A stretch of 22,361 nucleotides of DNA. Origin: Stephanodiscus triporus. Its lineage: Eukaryota; Bacillariophyta; Thalassiosirophyceae; Thalassiosirales; Thalassiosiraceae. The stretch lies in NCBI GenBank assembly GCA_036939755.1, contig JALLAZ010000122.1, positions 1 to 22,361 on the forward strand, in the 5' to 3' direction. Position 1 is the first letter of the stretch. Each line of letters starts with the position of its first letter. Both the position numbers and the translations under genes were made by a program. The notes beneath the pieces were generated by a model. That model had not been told where the DNA came from. It worked only from the letters and a program-made list of their open reading frames with translations, and did no database searches. Shown one piece after another: positions 1 to 7,923 of this stretch.

Positions 1-440
1 TCTGTTAGCTGACCGTTAGTTAACTAACGCGACAATTGATAATAGAGGGGTAGTAGGAATACATCGGGGGAGAGGGGGGAGCTGATGCAGGCTGAATGTT
101 GTGAAGGAATCAGGCCCCCGACACTCATCGTGTGAATGACGAAGTAGTAGAGTAGCGGCGCGACCTTCGCATCGACGAGGCGAAGCGCCAAGCGTTGGAG
201 GCTCGCCGCACTATGATATTCTGTCTGGTGGTTTTGTCTGATGACCACACAAAAATAGCTAGTTACATATACTTACAGGTTAATTGTTCTTCAGACATCC
301 TTCAACCTTGCTTGCCATTGCAACGCACGGTTTTCTAAATTATAACTTGCAAGTTCGTCAAACACGAGGCCAGAGAGGCAACGAGGAATATCAGCTTAAC
401 CACTGTCCCTTTTTTGCAGGAAAAAAAATCGTGTTCTTCC
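1..440. other. Left-edge intergenic sequence, no supported gene
   Basis: This stretch lies downstream of the 2-phosphoglycerate-kinase-like gene. An open frame on the minus strand (24-248) opens with GTG, has no recognisable domain and no convincing upstream exon, so I do not call it. Nothing else could be supported. It probably holds the 3' flank of the kinase-like gene and of a gene lying beyond the window. Confidence 0.4.
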
Positions 441-1591
441 TCATATTTCGATTTCCTCCTTCGATTGTTCGGCCGCCGCCTCCACGTGCATTTTCTCCGC
501 GCGAACAAGATCATTGAATAGGGGCATCGCGCTCACCGCGCCAGCGGTCGGGAGGACGCAGTCTTCCTCCAGCTCGTCCATGAGCATGTCCTTCACCATG
601 CACGCGCCCGCCTTGTACAGCTCGTCGGCCACGACGTCGAGGGGGTCGGGATCGACCCTCTGCTCAATGAGGACCCACCCGCTCTCTTTCGCTGATCGGA
701 TCATCTCGTCCTGGACCTTGCGCACGCGATCGAAGTTTGCGATCTTTTTTTCCTCGGCATCCGTGTTTCCCGTAATCATGCCCCGCTTGAGCAGCAGCTT
801 TTTGTGGTGCTCCTCGTCGGACACCACCAGGAGCACGCCGCACGCCGTGCCCCCAGCCGCGACGAACCTGTCAATATACTTCCTTGACGGACGGATGGAC
901 ACGCCCTCGAGGACGAGGGATACGCCGCGCTCGATTGCGTCGTCAACCAGGCCCTCGACGCTCGAATCAAGGACCTTGCAGGTCTCTATCCACGACTTGA
1001 CGGGATCGTCCGTTCCGTCGTCCGACGAGGCGGCTGCGACGATCGGGAGCGCGCGAGGGCGGCGACGGCGCGAAGCGTACAAATGGTGGCGAATAGATTT
1101 GGTCGGTGAGGGATTTTCGAGCTCTTCGCATCAATCGGCACAAAGGAATCGAGCAAAGGGGGGCGGGGACATTCGACGGAAACGAGAGGGCACTCACCGT
1201 ACGACGAGCGGTGCAGGGGAGGCGAAATGCTCTCGGGGACGTAGGAGCGCATCACTGCCCGCACAGTATCCGTCGAGATGCACTTCAGTATGCCCTGCTC
1301 TAGCGCGAGCGACATCCCGAACGTGGACTTGCCGGTCCCGGGCCCGCCGCTGATGAGGATGAGCTTCGGCGGTTCCTTATCCCGCAGCTCCCCGGCTTTG
1401 AAGTGGAGGCGCTGCTTCATCGACGCGTTCAGGGACGCGTCACGTCGTCTTCGCGCGGTGGGAGGGGCGGATCGCGAGGAGGACTCGCGGACGACTGCGG
1501 TCGACGTCGTCGACGGCGGACCGAACGCGTGCGCAGGAGGCGACACGACACATGATGAAACAAGGAGAAGTGTGAATACTCTTTGCAACAT
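441..1591 (-). CDS. 2-phosphoglycerate kinase-like P-loop protein, probably plastid targeted
   Basis: Two exons, 1591-1198 and 1033-441, with a 164-nt intron (GTGAGT donor, CGCAG acceptor, phase 1), give 328 aa. The ATG at 1591 starts a hydrophobic signal peptide ending in AHAFGPP, followed by a Ser/Thr/Arg-rich stretch. This is the bipartite plastid presequence of diatoms, with Phe after the cleavage site. The Walker A motif GGPGTGKST lies at residues 82-90, followed by an ISTDTVR segment. Exon 2 contains LVLEGVSIRPSRKYIDRF, which resembles the EGVH region of the 2-phosphoglycerate kinase/LPA1 P-loop family. Known family members phosphorylate 2-phosphoglycerate (archaea) or affect phytate levels (plant LPA1). 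The substrate here is inferred only at family level. It is divergent from the PAS gene on its right. The P-loop kinase fold is secure, the exact reaction is not. Confidence 0.82.
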
Positions 1592-2130
1592 CCTCCCGGC
1601 GCTAAGTAGACGAGCGCAGTTTGACGAGACGAGTAGGCTTAACGGTAACGGTAGGCTCGACGGTGAGGTCTCTCTCCAGAGGGACAGCCATGCGCAACGG
1701 TGGGTTAACGAGGAAAAGTCATGGGTTGGGCGCAGGCGGCCGCGGAGTTCTTGGGATGGAAGAAGCAGTTGTTTGTTACATCAAAATAATAAACAACACT
1801 GACATGCTGACGTCACACATGCTGTAGACTGTAGAGGTAAAGTCATCGTGTGGAAATACGTAGCACGCAGTCCCCGGGGAGTATGTATCGTCTTAGGTAC
1901 TCCACTCTCTACTCAACGTAAAGAATTCTCTCTATCTAGATAGTGTAACACCCCCGAGCAGAGAAACTTGAACTCGTTACCGTCGCTGGAGAGGGTGTTT
2001 GGCGATTGTGCACCTACTCCTACGTTGGTCTGTTTCTTTTTGACGCGGCGGGAACACACATCAACAAAAATTCTTTTTTCCCCCACCCACTTCCCACTTG
2101 AAACCATAATATTATCGTTCCAAAACAAAG
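1592..2130. promoter_or_regulatory. Divergent intergenic region between kinase-like and PAS genes
   Basis: This 539-bp spacer separates two genes that point away from each other, so it should hold both promoters. It contains a perfect TGACGTCA (1808-1815) and a 12-bp palindrome CTATCTAGATAG (1932-1943). The short open frames within it have no recognisable content and look like chance. Confidence 0.5.
1808..1815. promoter_or_regulatory. CRE-type palindrome TGACGTCA
   Basis: A perfect 8-bp TGACGTCA sits 217 bp upstream of the kinase-like ATG and 316 bp upstream of the PAS-gene ATG. TGACGT is the known core bound by diatom bZIPs, including aureochromes and the CO2/cAMP-responsive bZIP of Phaeodactylum. 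Function here is inferred from motif and position only. One copy of an 8-mer can occur by chance. Confidence 0.35.
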
Positions 2131-3094
2131 ATGATCACATCTTCTATGCTACCAGCCTGGCGAGTAGTTTCCCGCTCTCTCGCTCCATGTCTGAATCAGA
2201 ACCGGTCTGCTTGTGCATCGGCGGGGCAAGAGGCGCGGGAGAATTTGCTCGCGCACTTCCAACGGGATAGCTCGTTTCGTGCGGTGAGGAATCTATTGTG
2301 CTATTTGATTATGAAGTCCGTCTCCTTTCATTTCATTGACCTTCTAATTTTGCGAGTCATAATATAATATCAATCGACAGCAAATGGTGTACTCGCTCTC
2401 TTTCGCCGGCAACAGTCTCGAGAGCGATCTTGAATCGGACAATACCTTCCCTCTCATCAACGACCGGATGAAAAGACAGTTGCGAAACTCGTTCAATGCA
2501 CTCCTCTCTCCCTCTGAGTACGACGCTCGAAGGCTTCGAGGTCGACTGCCTCCTCAATTGAACATGCACAGCTTGGACCCATTGCCCAAGAAGATTATCG
2601 AGAGAAAACTCCCTCCCTTGGAACAACGTGATGGCGAGGTCAGCGCCGAGTCCTTTGCTCAACCTCTTCCTAAATTATCCAGTGAAATCATATCCTACAA
2701 GCTCGATGAAGATGAAAGACCAATCGTTGTCACAGACACCAAAAATCCCTACCGTATCGTTGCAGTGAATAAAGCCTGGGAGAGACTCTGCGGCTACACC
2801 CGTGAGGAATGCCAGGGACGTTCACTCGGCCGACTTCTTCAAGGTCCAGAGACCGAAATGATTCATGCCACGACCATGCTATCAAAGCTATTGGCAGGGG
2901 AAGAGGCCGGGGCAGTTTTGACCAACTATGCCAAGAATGGAAGGAAATTCAGGAATTGTATTCGAGTGGGACCAGTCGTGGATGAGATGGGGAAAACAGT
3001 CAATTTTGTTGGGGTGCTACGTGAGATGAAAGATGAATACATGTGGAGGAAGCTCAGTGTTGGAGGGAGATTGCAATTGCCGTTCGTGTCGTGA
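2131..3094 (+). CDS. LOV-like PAS domain protein lacking the photoactive cysteine
   Basis: Two exons, 2131-2283 and 2381-3094, flank a 97-nt AT-rich intron (GTGAGG donor, CGACAG acceptor, phase 0), giving 288 aa. If the intron is ignored the second exon could start at its own ATG, 2384. The N-terminus (MLPAWRVVSRSLAP) is basic and amphipathic and could be a mitochondrial presequence. Residues about 160-265 form one PAS domain with strong LOV-type features: NPYRIVAVNKAWERLCGYTREE, LLQGPETE, NYAKNGRKF and NFVGVLREM. LOV photoreceptors carry GRNCRFLQ, whose Cys bonds flavin. Here the matching segment is GRSLGRLLQG, with no Cys. No bZIP, kinase or other output domain is seen, so it is not an aureochrome. 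It may act as a ligand-binding or protein-interaction PAS. Confidence 0.85.
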
Positions 3095-3384
3095 ATACAG
3101 GTCTTCTTCGCTTATTTACCCGAAGATGTCAAACTAGCACAGTGTTTGTAGACAGTAACATTCTTACTATCCCTCCTAGAGCACTTCACTCGTTTGTATT
3201 GTACTATGATACCTCGTCATTCACCAATGAAACATCAGGTCAAATAATTAGCCAACGTGGTAATCTCCAACATATTGCGTTAGTGCATGTTTGAGCGTCT
3301 TCTCCTTCGTCGTGAACAGCACTTTAAAGCATGTGTGAAAACACGGAACCCAAACGCCACCGCGAACACAAAATCCCCCCATAA
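3095..3384. other. Intergenic region between convergent genes
   Basis: This sequence separates the 3' ends of the PAS gene and the small membrane protein gene A. The right part (from about 3350) matches, in inverse orientation, the flank just after the stop codon of gene B, so the inverted duplication reaches slightly beyond the coding exon. No gene is seen. Confidence 0.45.
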
Positions 3385-3711
3385 CTACGACGTGGGAGAG
3401 GGGCAAGCTGAGCTGCATCTCATAATCGCGTTGCCGCATTCAATCGGCCATTTGGTGAAATCCTCGAGGGTTTGGTTGATGCTCCGGGTACATGCACAAC
3501 AAGCCTCGAATGGCTGTTGGGGGTATAAGGTATAAGAGCGGAAGATCAATAATTTTCAGGGCAAGAACGGAAAGATGTGAACCTAATTGTCGCTAATTTC
3601 CAGTCTTACCATGAAGATAACCCACAAAATAGCGCAGAGAATCGCAGCAGGCCACGCAAGTACCAACAAGAGAATGAGCCATAACAACGCAAAAATAGGG
3701 TTCGATGCCAT
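3385..3711 (-). CDS. Small one-pass membrane Cys-rich protein, copy A
   Basis: Two exons, 3711-3610 (102 nt) and 3513-3385 (129 nt), are separated by a 96-nt intron (GTAAGA donor, CAACAG acceptor, phase 0), giving 76 aa. Exon 1 encodes MASNPIFALLWLILL and further hydrophobic residues up to VIFM, and reads as one membrane segment or uncleaved signal anchor. Exon 2 begins PFEACCACTRSINQTLE, continues through FTKWPIECGNAI, and ends in a Cys/Ser/Pro tail (CPSPTS). It carries six Cys. NQT is a possible N-glycosylation site if it faces the lumen; alternatively the CCAC cluster next to the membrane could be palmitoylated. I do not recognise the family. Copy B, head to head at 4058, matches at 62 of 75 aligned residues by my count, with the same intron position. 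Confidence 0.85.
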
Positions 3712-4057
3712 GTTTCTGTTGTCCCGTCTATCTATGGCCAATGATGAGAGATATTAATGCTGGCTGATCTCTTTCCCGGCCGTCGAGAAAGTTTGTCCTG
3801 TTTTAGAGCTTTTCGTCCGTGACTCCGTACTACAGTCGTACTTACGTAAGTACTCTACAATCGTACCTCGAGAAGATTAAAAGGTAGATCATGGCATGGT
3901 CACCTAACCTGATAAACATAACGCAGCGGCTGCGATCATTCACCAAGGCGAATCCCGTCGTCATCAACGGACGGCGACACATTTATCGTCGACCTATCAC
4001 TCCCAGCATCCGCCTGCATGCAAATAGCCAGTCGGTTCTGAAGGAACAACAGAGACA
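3712..4057. promoter_or_regulatory. Shared divergent promoter region of small genes A and B
   Basis: This 346-bp spacer lies between the start codons of the two inverted copies and should drive both. The bases just before each ATG are similar (ACAACAGA in both). The middle is not duplicated and holds the perfect 16-bp palindrome at 3838-3853. Open frames crossing it have no domain content. Confidence 0.5.
3838..3853. promoter_or_regulatory. Perfect 16-bp palindrome in a bidirectional promoter
   Basis: GTACTTACGTAAGTAC equals its own reverse complement over all 16 bases, with TACGTA at the core. It lies about 127 bp from the ATG of copy A and 205 bp from that of copy B. A symmetric site could bind a dimeric regulator and serve both directions equally. 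The binding protein is unknown. The TTACGTAA core resembles a PAR-type bZIP site (established consensus); the link is inference. Confidence 0.45.
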
Positions 4058-4378
4058 ATGGCATCAAACCCAATATTCTCGTTGCTATGGCTCATCCTTT
4101 TGTGGTTTCTTGCGTGGCCTGTTGCGTTCTTCTGCGCTTGGTTGTGGGTGATCTTCATGGTAAAGACTGGAAATATTTATGCCGAAAATTTTCTGGCATC
4201 GTTATCGTTCATTATCCTAACATAAGGTTCTGCTCTTCTGCCCTTACACAAGCCATTCGAGGCTTGTTGCGCATGTACCCGGAGCATCAACCAAACCCTC
4301 GAGGGTTTCACCAAATGGCCAGTGCAGTGTGGCAACGCGATTAAGAATTGCAGCTCATCATGCCCCTCTCCCACGTAG
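4058..4378 (+). CDS. Small one-pass membrane Cys-rich protein, copy B
   Basis: Two exons, 4058-4159 and 4253-4378, are separated by a 93-nt intron (GTAAAG donor, ACACAAG acceptor, phase 0), giving 75 aa. Exon 1 encodes MASNPIFSLLWLILLWFLAW and ends WLWVIFM, a strongly hydrophobic, Trp/Phe-rich membrane segment. Exon 2 encodes PFEACCACTRSINQTLEG, then FTKWPVQCGNAI, and a tail ending SCPSPT. All six exon-2 Cys of copy A are kept. Differences from copy A are mostly conservative swaps in the membrane segment and a few changes in the tail. Because each exon is so short, the gene is invisible to a minimum-length ORF search. Function is unknown; a small membrane-tethered or secretory-pathway protein is the most I can infer. 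Confidence 0.85.
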
Positions 4379-4813
4379 TGGATATGTTCGCGGTGACGAT
4401 TGAATTTCGTGGTTCTCATACAACTTGAGAAGTGTAGTTCAACGAAGGAAAAGGCGTAAAGATTGTATTACATGTCGGGGATCACCACCGTTGGCAAAGT
4501 CGTTGTGATAAAAAGGTCTGACTGAATAAGTAGATGTAGCAGAGACATCTTCACCTACTCATGCTAACATCCCTAGGCTAAGTTTAATGAGAAAGTGTTT
4601 GCTAGGAGTCTATGTGTTGAGGTAGCGCTGGCAGGGACCAAAGCAGAGAGAAATTTATCCAATGATTTGCTTTGTTTTCCAGCTGACCTTAGAAAAGTGA
4701 AGAGTCCAGCATTCAACCAGCGCATCCGGGTTCCATCTATTTTTTCCCCTCCCCTCGCAGACACCTTTTTTAATTTCAAAGAGGATGGTATCAAATAGAT
4801 CTATTCGCTTTGG
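4379..4813. other. Intergenic region between convergent genes
   Basis: About 435 bp separate the stop codon of small gene B from the end of the ferredoxin gene. Bases to about 4412 still belong to the inverted duplication. Both strands stay open over about 4573-4798, but each frame opens at a non-ATG codon and shows no domain, so neither is called. It may be a decayed repeat fragment. Confidence 0.4.
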
Positions 4814-5481
4814 TCAGTATCCATCGTCAGGAATTCTAACTTTGATCCCTTCCATCTCTCTTGTGACACGAATTTGACAACCAAGACGGGAACTAAAAAA
4901 TGAAAAGTAGGACGTCTTAGGTACGTATTACTAGACCGGCGGGGAAAGTAAAGGTAAGATAAGGGAACTCTCACGTTTCTGTTAGCTCGAACGCCAAATC
5001 TAGCATATCCTCTTCTTCATCCGTCTTCGGCGGAAGAGTATCATATATTTCTTTCTCAAACACCAGATGGCAAGTAGAGCATGCTAGCTCCCCACCACAG
5101 GCCCCTTCATCAGTTGTAGGATTCAAAAGAAACAACAAATGAGGTAAAGGGAGGTTAAACGTGGAGGATGTATTTGTCAGGGAGAGAGTTACCTTCGAGC
5201 TCAATGTTATTGTCATGTGCAACGTCCATTAAATTCTTCCCTATTTCGGCATCTACGGAGTGCTCCTCTCCACTAGGATCAATGTATGTTATCTTGATTG
5301 TCTGTTTCGCGATGACGCCGCTGTCGTCCCCAGTCGTCGAGGAGAAGCGACGGAGGACGTCGACAGGAGCGGCCGCCGCGCTCATCGTCGTTGCCAATCT
5401 TCTGAGGGTAGGTATCTGCTGCAATCTCCTGAAGGCTACCGGGCTCAACGTAGACAAAGGGCGACGGAAGATCGAAGCCAT
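4814..5481 (-). CDS. Mitochondrial [2Fe-2S] ferredoxin (adrenodoxin/Yah1 type)
   Basis: Three exons, 5481-5193, 5104-4975 and 4892-4814, with introns of 88 and 82 nt, give 165 aa. ATG 5481 (AACATGG context) is chosen because the upstream in-frame codon at 5502 is TTG. Residues 1-50 ([20 protein letters not shown] and more Arg/Ser) are a mitochondrial presequence. Ferredoxin follows: [38 protein letters not shown], then the cluster ligands Cys99, Cys105 and Cys108 (C-x5-C-x2-C) and Cys145 in [25 protein letters not shown] is the acidic partner-docking region of adrenodoxin-type proteins. The family passes electrons from ferredoxin reductase to Fe-S assembly, and also to haem A synthesis. The gene is head to head with a mitochondrial carrier, 276 bp apart. 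Both introns sit at conserved coding points and every ligand is present. Confidence 0.95.
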
Positions 5482-5757
5482 GTTGTTCGCCTGTTGTTTC
5501 AAAGTGCTACCCGTAGTCTACCGCCAAGAATATCCATGATCATTGTCTGGTATCGTACCCCACATCCGTGCTGTGTTGCGTGTTGCCCGTAGCTAGTACA
5601 GGAGTAGTACGGACAGACCACAAAAGCGCCTGAGGGAACGACGACCCCGATCCGACCGCTCCCCAACTTCCGCCAGGTTTGAGGTTGCATCTCGAGAGAG
5701 GTAAAGACCACGGAAACGTTGTCTCCGGAGAAAATCTACTCATCATATAACGTCGAT

Positions 5758-6921
5758 ATGGTTTCGGATGATACTTCTTCATCCTCGTCGTCGTCATCGT
5801 TGCCTCTGCTTCATGATGTCCTGGGATCGGCAACAGCCGGAATAATCAGCCGTATTTTTACCCATCCACTTGATACTGTGAGTGTGCGTTCGATGTGCGC
5901 TCGATAAAAAAATATATTCCACCGCCGCCCACGATATGCTCAATGCTCACAACAGGCAAAAGCCAGACTTCAGGCACCCGCGGTGTCAATTGGTGGTCGA
6001 CCGAACGCAACCTTCAGTGGCCCGATAGATGCGCTCTTACGAACATATCGACATGAAGGATTTCGGGCTCTATACGGTGGATTTGGCGCCGTCATTGTTG
6101 GAGGAACGCCTGGCACGGTGTTGTATCTTACTGGATACGCCTTTTTTAGAGATTCAATATCGTCCGCTGCGTCGGGATGGCGCGAGGGAGGAGTGACAAC
6201 ATCGTCCGCCGTAGATAGACCAATCCTATCGCACGGCCAGGAGTTCGCGGTGCATTTTATGTCTGGCATGCTGGCAGAAGCATTGGCTTGCGTTGTATAC
6301 GTACCTGTTGACGTCGTGAAGGAAAGAATGCAAGTGCAACAAAAAGTGACTGACGTTCCGAGCGATCTTCATCGGAATCGCCAATACAATGGAAGCTTGG
6401 ATGCCATACGTCAAATTGCAAGAACGGAGGGCGTGGGGGGTATCTACAAAGGCTACGGGGCAACGCTAGCATCTTTTGGACCATTTTCGGCACTATACTT
6501 TATGTTTTACGAGCAATGCAAATCGTGGTCAAAAGAATACGTACATCGGCGGAATCGAAACATTGATGTGAAGAACAATGACGGTATAGCGGAAATCAAA
6601 GACGGCGACCTCCCTTTGATTCATTTGGTTGCATGCAGTGCAGGATCAGGCGCGTTTGCGTCATGGTTAACATCACCTCTTGATATGGCGAAGCTACGTC
6701 TGCAAGTGCAGAGAGGGCAAGCTGCTGCGACAGCGTCTAGCAACCAAACACTGCAATACCGTGGTATGCTGGATTGTCTACGATGTGCATACCTAGAAGG
6801 TGGGATTCATGGGCTGTTTCGTGGTGCAGGCGCTCGTGTTATCCATTTTGCCCCTGCAACAACCATTACCATGACCTGCTACGAGAAATGCCGGGCCTTC
6901 TACGCGGATGCTCTTGGTTAA
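5758..6921 (+). CDS. Mitochondrial carrier family (SLC25) protein, substrate unassigned
   Basis: Two exons, 5758-5877 and 5956-6921, with a 78-nt intron (GTGAGT donor, AACAG acceptor, phase 0), give 361 aa. ATG 5758 is used because the upstream in-frame start at 5719 is TTG. Three carrier repeats are visible through their signature motifs: THPLDTAKARLQ (split exactly by the intron after T40), VPVDVVKERMQVQQ, and SPLDMAKLRLQVQRG. The matching GGF/YKG/FRG helix-turn segments are present (LYGGFGAVIVGG, GIYKGYGATLAS, GLFRGAGARVIHFAP). A short Ser-rich N-terminus precedes repeat 1. It should move a metabolite or ion across the inner mitochondrial membrane. I cannot assign the substrate. It shares a 276-bp promoter region with the ferredoxin gene, which would fit a mitochondrial redox or metal link, but that is inference. 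Confidence 0.92.
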
Positions 6922-7491
6922 TCACTTTGTACCCGACGTAGCGACAGAAACGAGGCAAAATAAAGTTATTTCGGTAAGTATGAAGGTATGTGATTATTTG
7001 GGGATAAACTTTCTTCATTCAAGCGTGCTATTGAAAATGACTTTAATCGCAATACTTTCACACCCGCATCCACCTATCCAACATGGTGTAATAACGCGCC
7101 AGTCCCACCTAAGAAGTCCGGAATCAACCCCCTCCACATCGTTGACATCATTTATGTCCGCGCATATGTATGATGAAAATTTAGTGGTATTGGCACGGAG
7201 ACATATCCCACCAATTGATGATATCCGTCCGTTTAGTCGAGGCCGTCACCAGTCCCTTACCATCGTACCTACAATTGGTGCATATTTGGCGGGAAACAAT
7301 GTTGGAGTACCATACTTACGATGATGTACTTATCGTACGACATCTACTTAAGTTTGTTGTTCGTGTGGTTCTTGTCTTGGTTGATCCACACACATACAGT
7401 CGACCTGAACATAAAACCCCTTCTCTCACAAGTCTTCGCCATCCAACGCACTGCTCTCGATATTATTATCTGCCACTGCTTCCCTCACTAA
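6922..7491. other. Intergenic region, no supported gene
   Basis: Downstream of the carrier, 570 bp carry only open frames of poor quality. One begins inside the carrier's last codons in another frame. No domain, splice pattern or RNA gene was recognised. The composition is mixed, with CTTACG/GTACTTATCG-like strings near 7315-7340. Confidence 0.4.
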
Positions 7492-7683
7492 ATGGTGCTC
7501 TTGTTGCTCTCGGCAGCTGCCTCTGGCTTATCACTCTCCGCCTCATTAGCCGCCGTTGGCTCGAGGCTAGAAGCATCTTCAGAATCTCAAAAACCGAAAA
7601 ACACGACAGATCCCACGGCGAACACACCCTCTCAATTCTCTCATCCACATCTCATCGCGCGTCTCTCAACGATCGAGGAGTAA
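7492..7683 (+). CDS. Possible small secreted protein (doubtful)
   Basis: An ATG frame of 63 aa starts MVLLLLSAAASGLSLSASL, which reads as a signal peptide, followed by a Ser/Thr/Pro-rich stretch (NTTDPTANTPSQ) ending in TAA. A pyrimidine-rich stretch precedes the ATG. There is no homologous domain and no convincing downstream exon before the convergent ubiquitin hydrolase gene. Such frames arise by chance in this composition. If real, it would break the strict strand alternation of the window. Confidence 0.22.
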   Translation: MVLLLLSAAASGLSLSASLAAVGSRLEASSESQKPKNTTDPTANTPSQFSHPHLIARLSTIEE

Positions 7684-7923
7684 GGTAGATCCGCCCTACG
7701 TAGTTCGTCAAGTTTCGAGAGTGAGAGAACGACGCGTTGTAGGTAGCAGAAAAGTCTAATCACAAGCTTATGTCATGCCGAAGGCACTCTTACTTCTTAC
7801 TAGGAGTGTATAACTCAATAGTTTAATATTACAACCTCGATCGTATCATAAGCGAAAAATTGTCCGCACGATCCTCGTCAAGCCGACGGCGTTCGAAATC
7901 CGCCCCCCACGGAATCTCTGTTC
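7684..7923. other. Intergenic region downstream of the ubiquitin hydrolase
   Basis: This 240-bp AT-richer stretch is the probable 3' flank of the ubiquitin hydrolase gene on the minus strand. No gene or clear signal is seen. Confidence 0.35.

Larger units (their letters stand above)
3350..4412. repeat. Large inverted duplication carrying two divergent small genes
   Basis: The sequence from about 3350 to 3725 is repeated in inverted orientation at about 4045 to 4412, with about 320 bp of unrelated sequence between. Coding exons and a short stretch around each start and stop codon are alike. The two introns are alike only over about the first 15 bases. The arms are therefore an old gene duplication rather than a fresh transposon. 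No transposase or target-site duplication was noticed. Ends are approximate because they were judged by eye. Confidence 0.85.

Noticed and set aside
514..1353. 279-aa plus-strand open frame
   Set aside because: It is antisense to the 2-phosphoglycerate-kinase-like exons and intron, is Ser/Arg-rich, and has no domain. GC-rich coding sequence leaves such frames open.
2131..3094. PAS protein as an aureochrome or functional LOV photoreceptor
   Set aside because: There is no bZIP region, and the Cys of GRNCRFLQ is missing.
3697..3708. GGTTCGATGCC string resembling a tRNA T-loop
   Set aside because: It is part of the reverse complement of the start of small gene A; no D-arm, anticodon arm or acceptor stem is present around it.
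3891..4151. Plus-strand frame of 86 aa crossing the small-gene promoter
   Set aside because: It overlaps exon 1 of copy B in another frame. The conserved frame shared with copy A is the supported one.
3287..4419. Terminal inverted repeats of a transposable element (MITE or foldback)
   Set aside because: The arms carry matching exons, splice sites and a shared intron position, with diverged introns. This fits gene duplication; no transposase or target duplication was noticed.
4573..4798. Open frames on both strands (67-73 aa)
   Set aside because: Both open with a non-ATG codon, have no recognised domain and no splice partner. Possibly a decayed repeat.
6908..7324. 138-aa plus-strand frame
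   Set aside because: It starts inside the end of the carrier in another frame and shows no domain or protein-like pattern.
7215..7688. 157-aa plus-strand frame
   Set aside because: No domain; composition looks like translated noncoding DNA. The shorter ATG frame with a signal peptide at 7492 is the only part kept, at low confidence.
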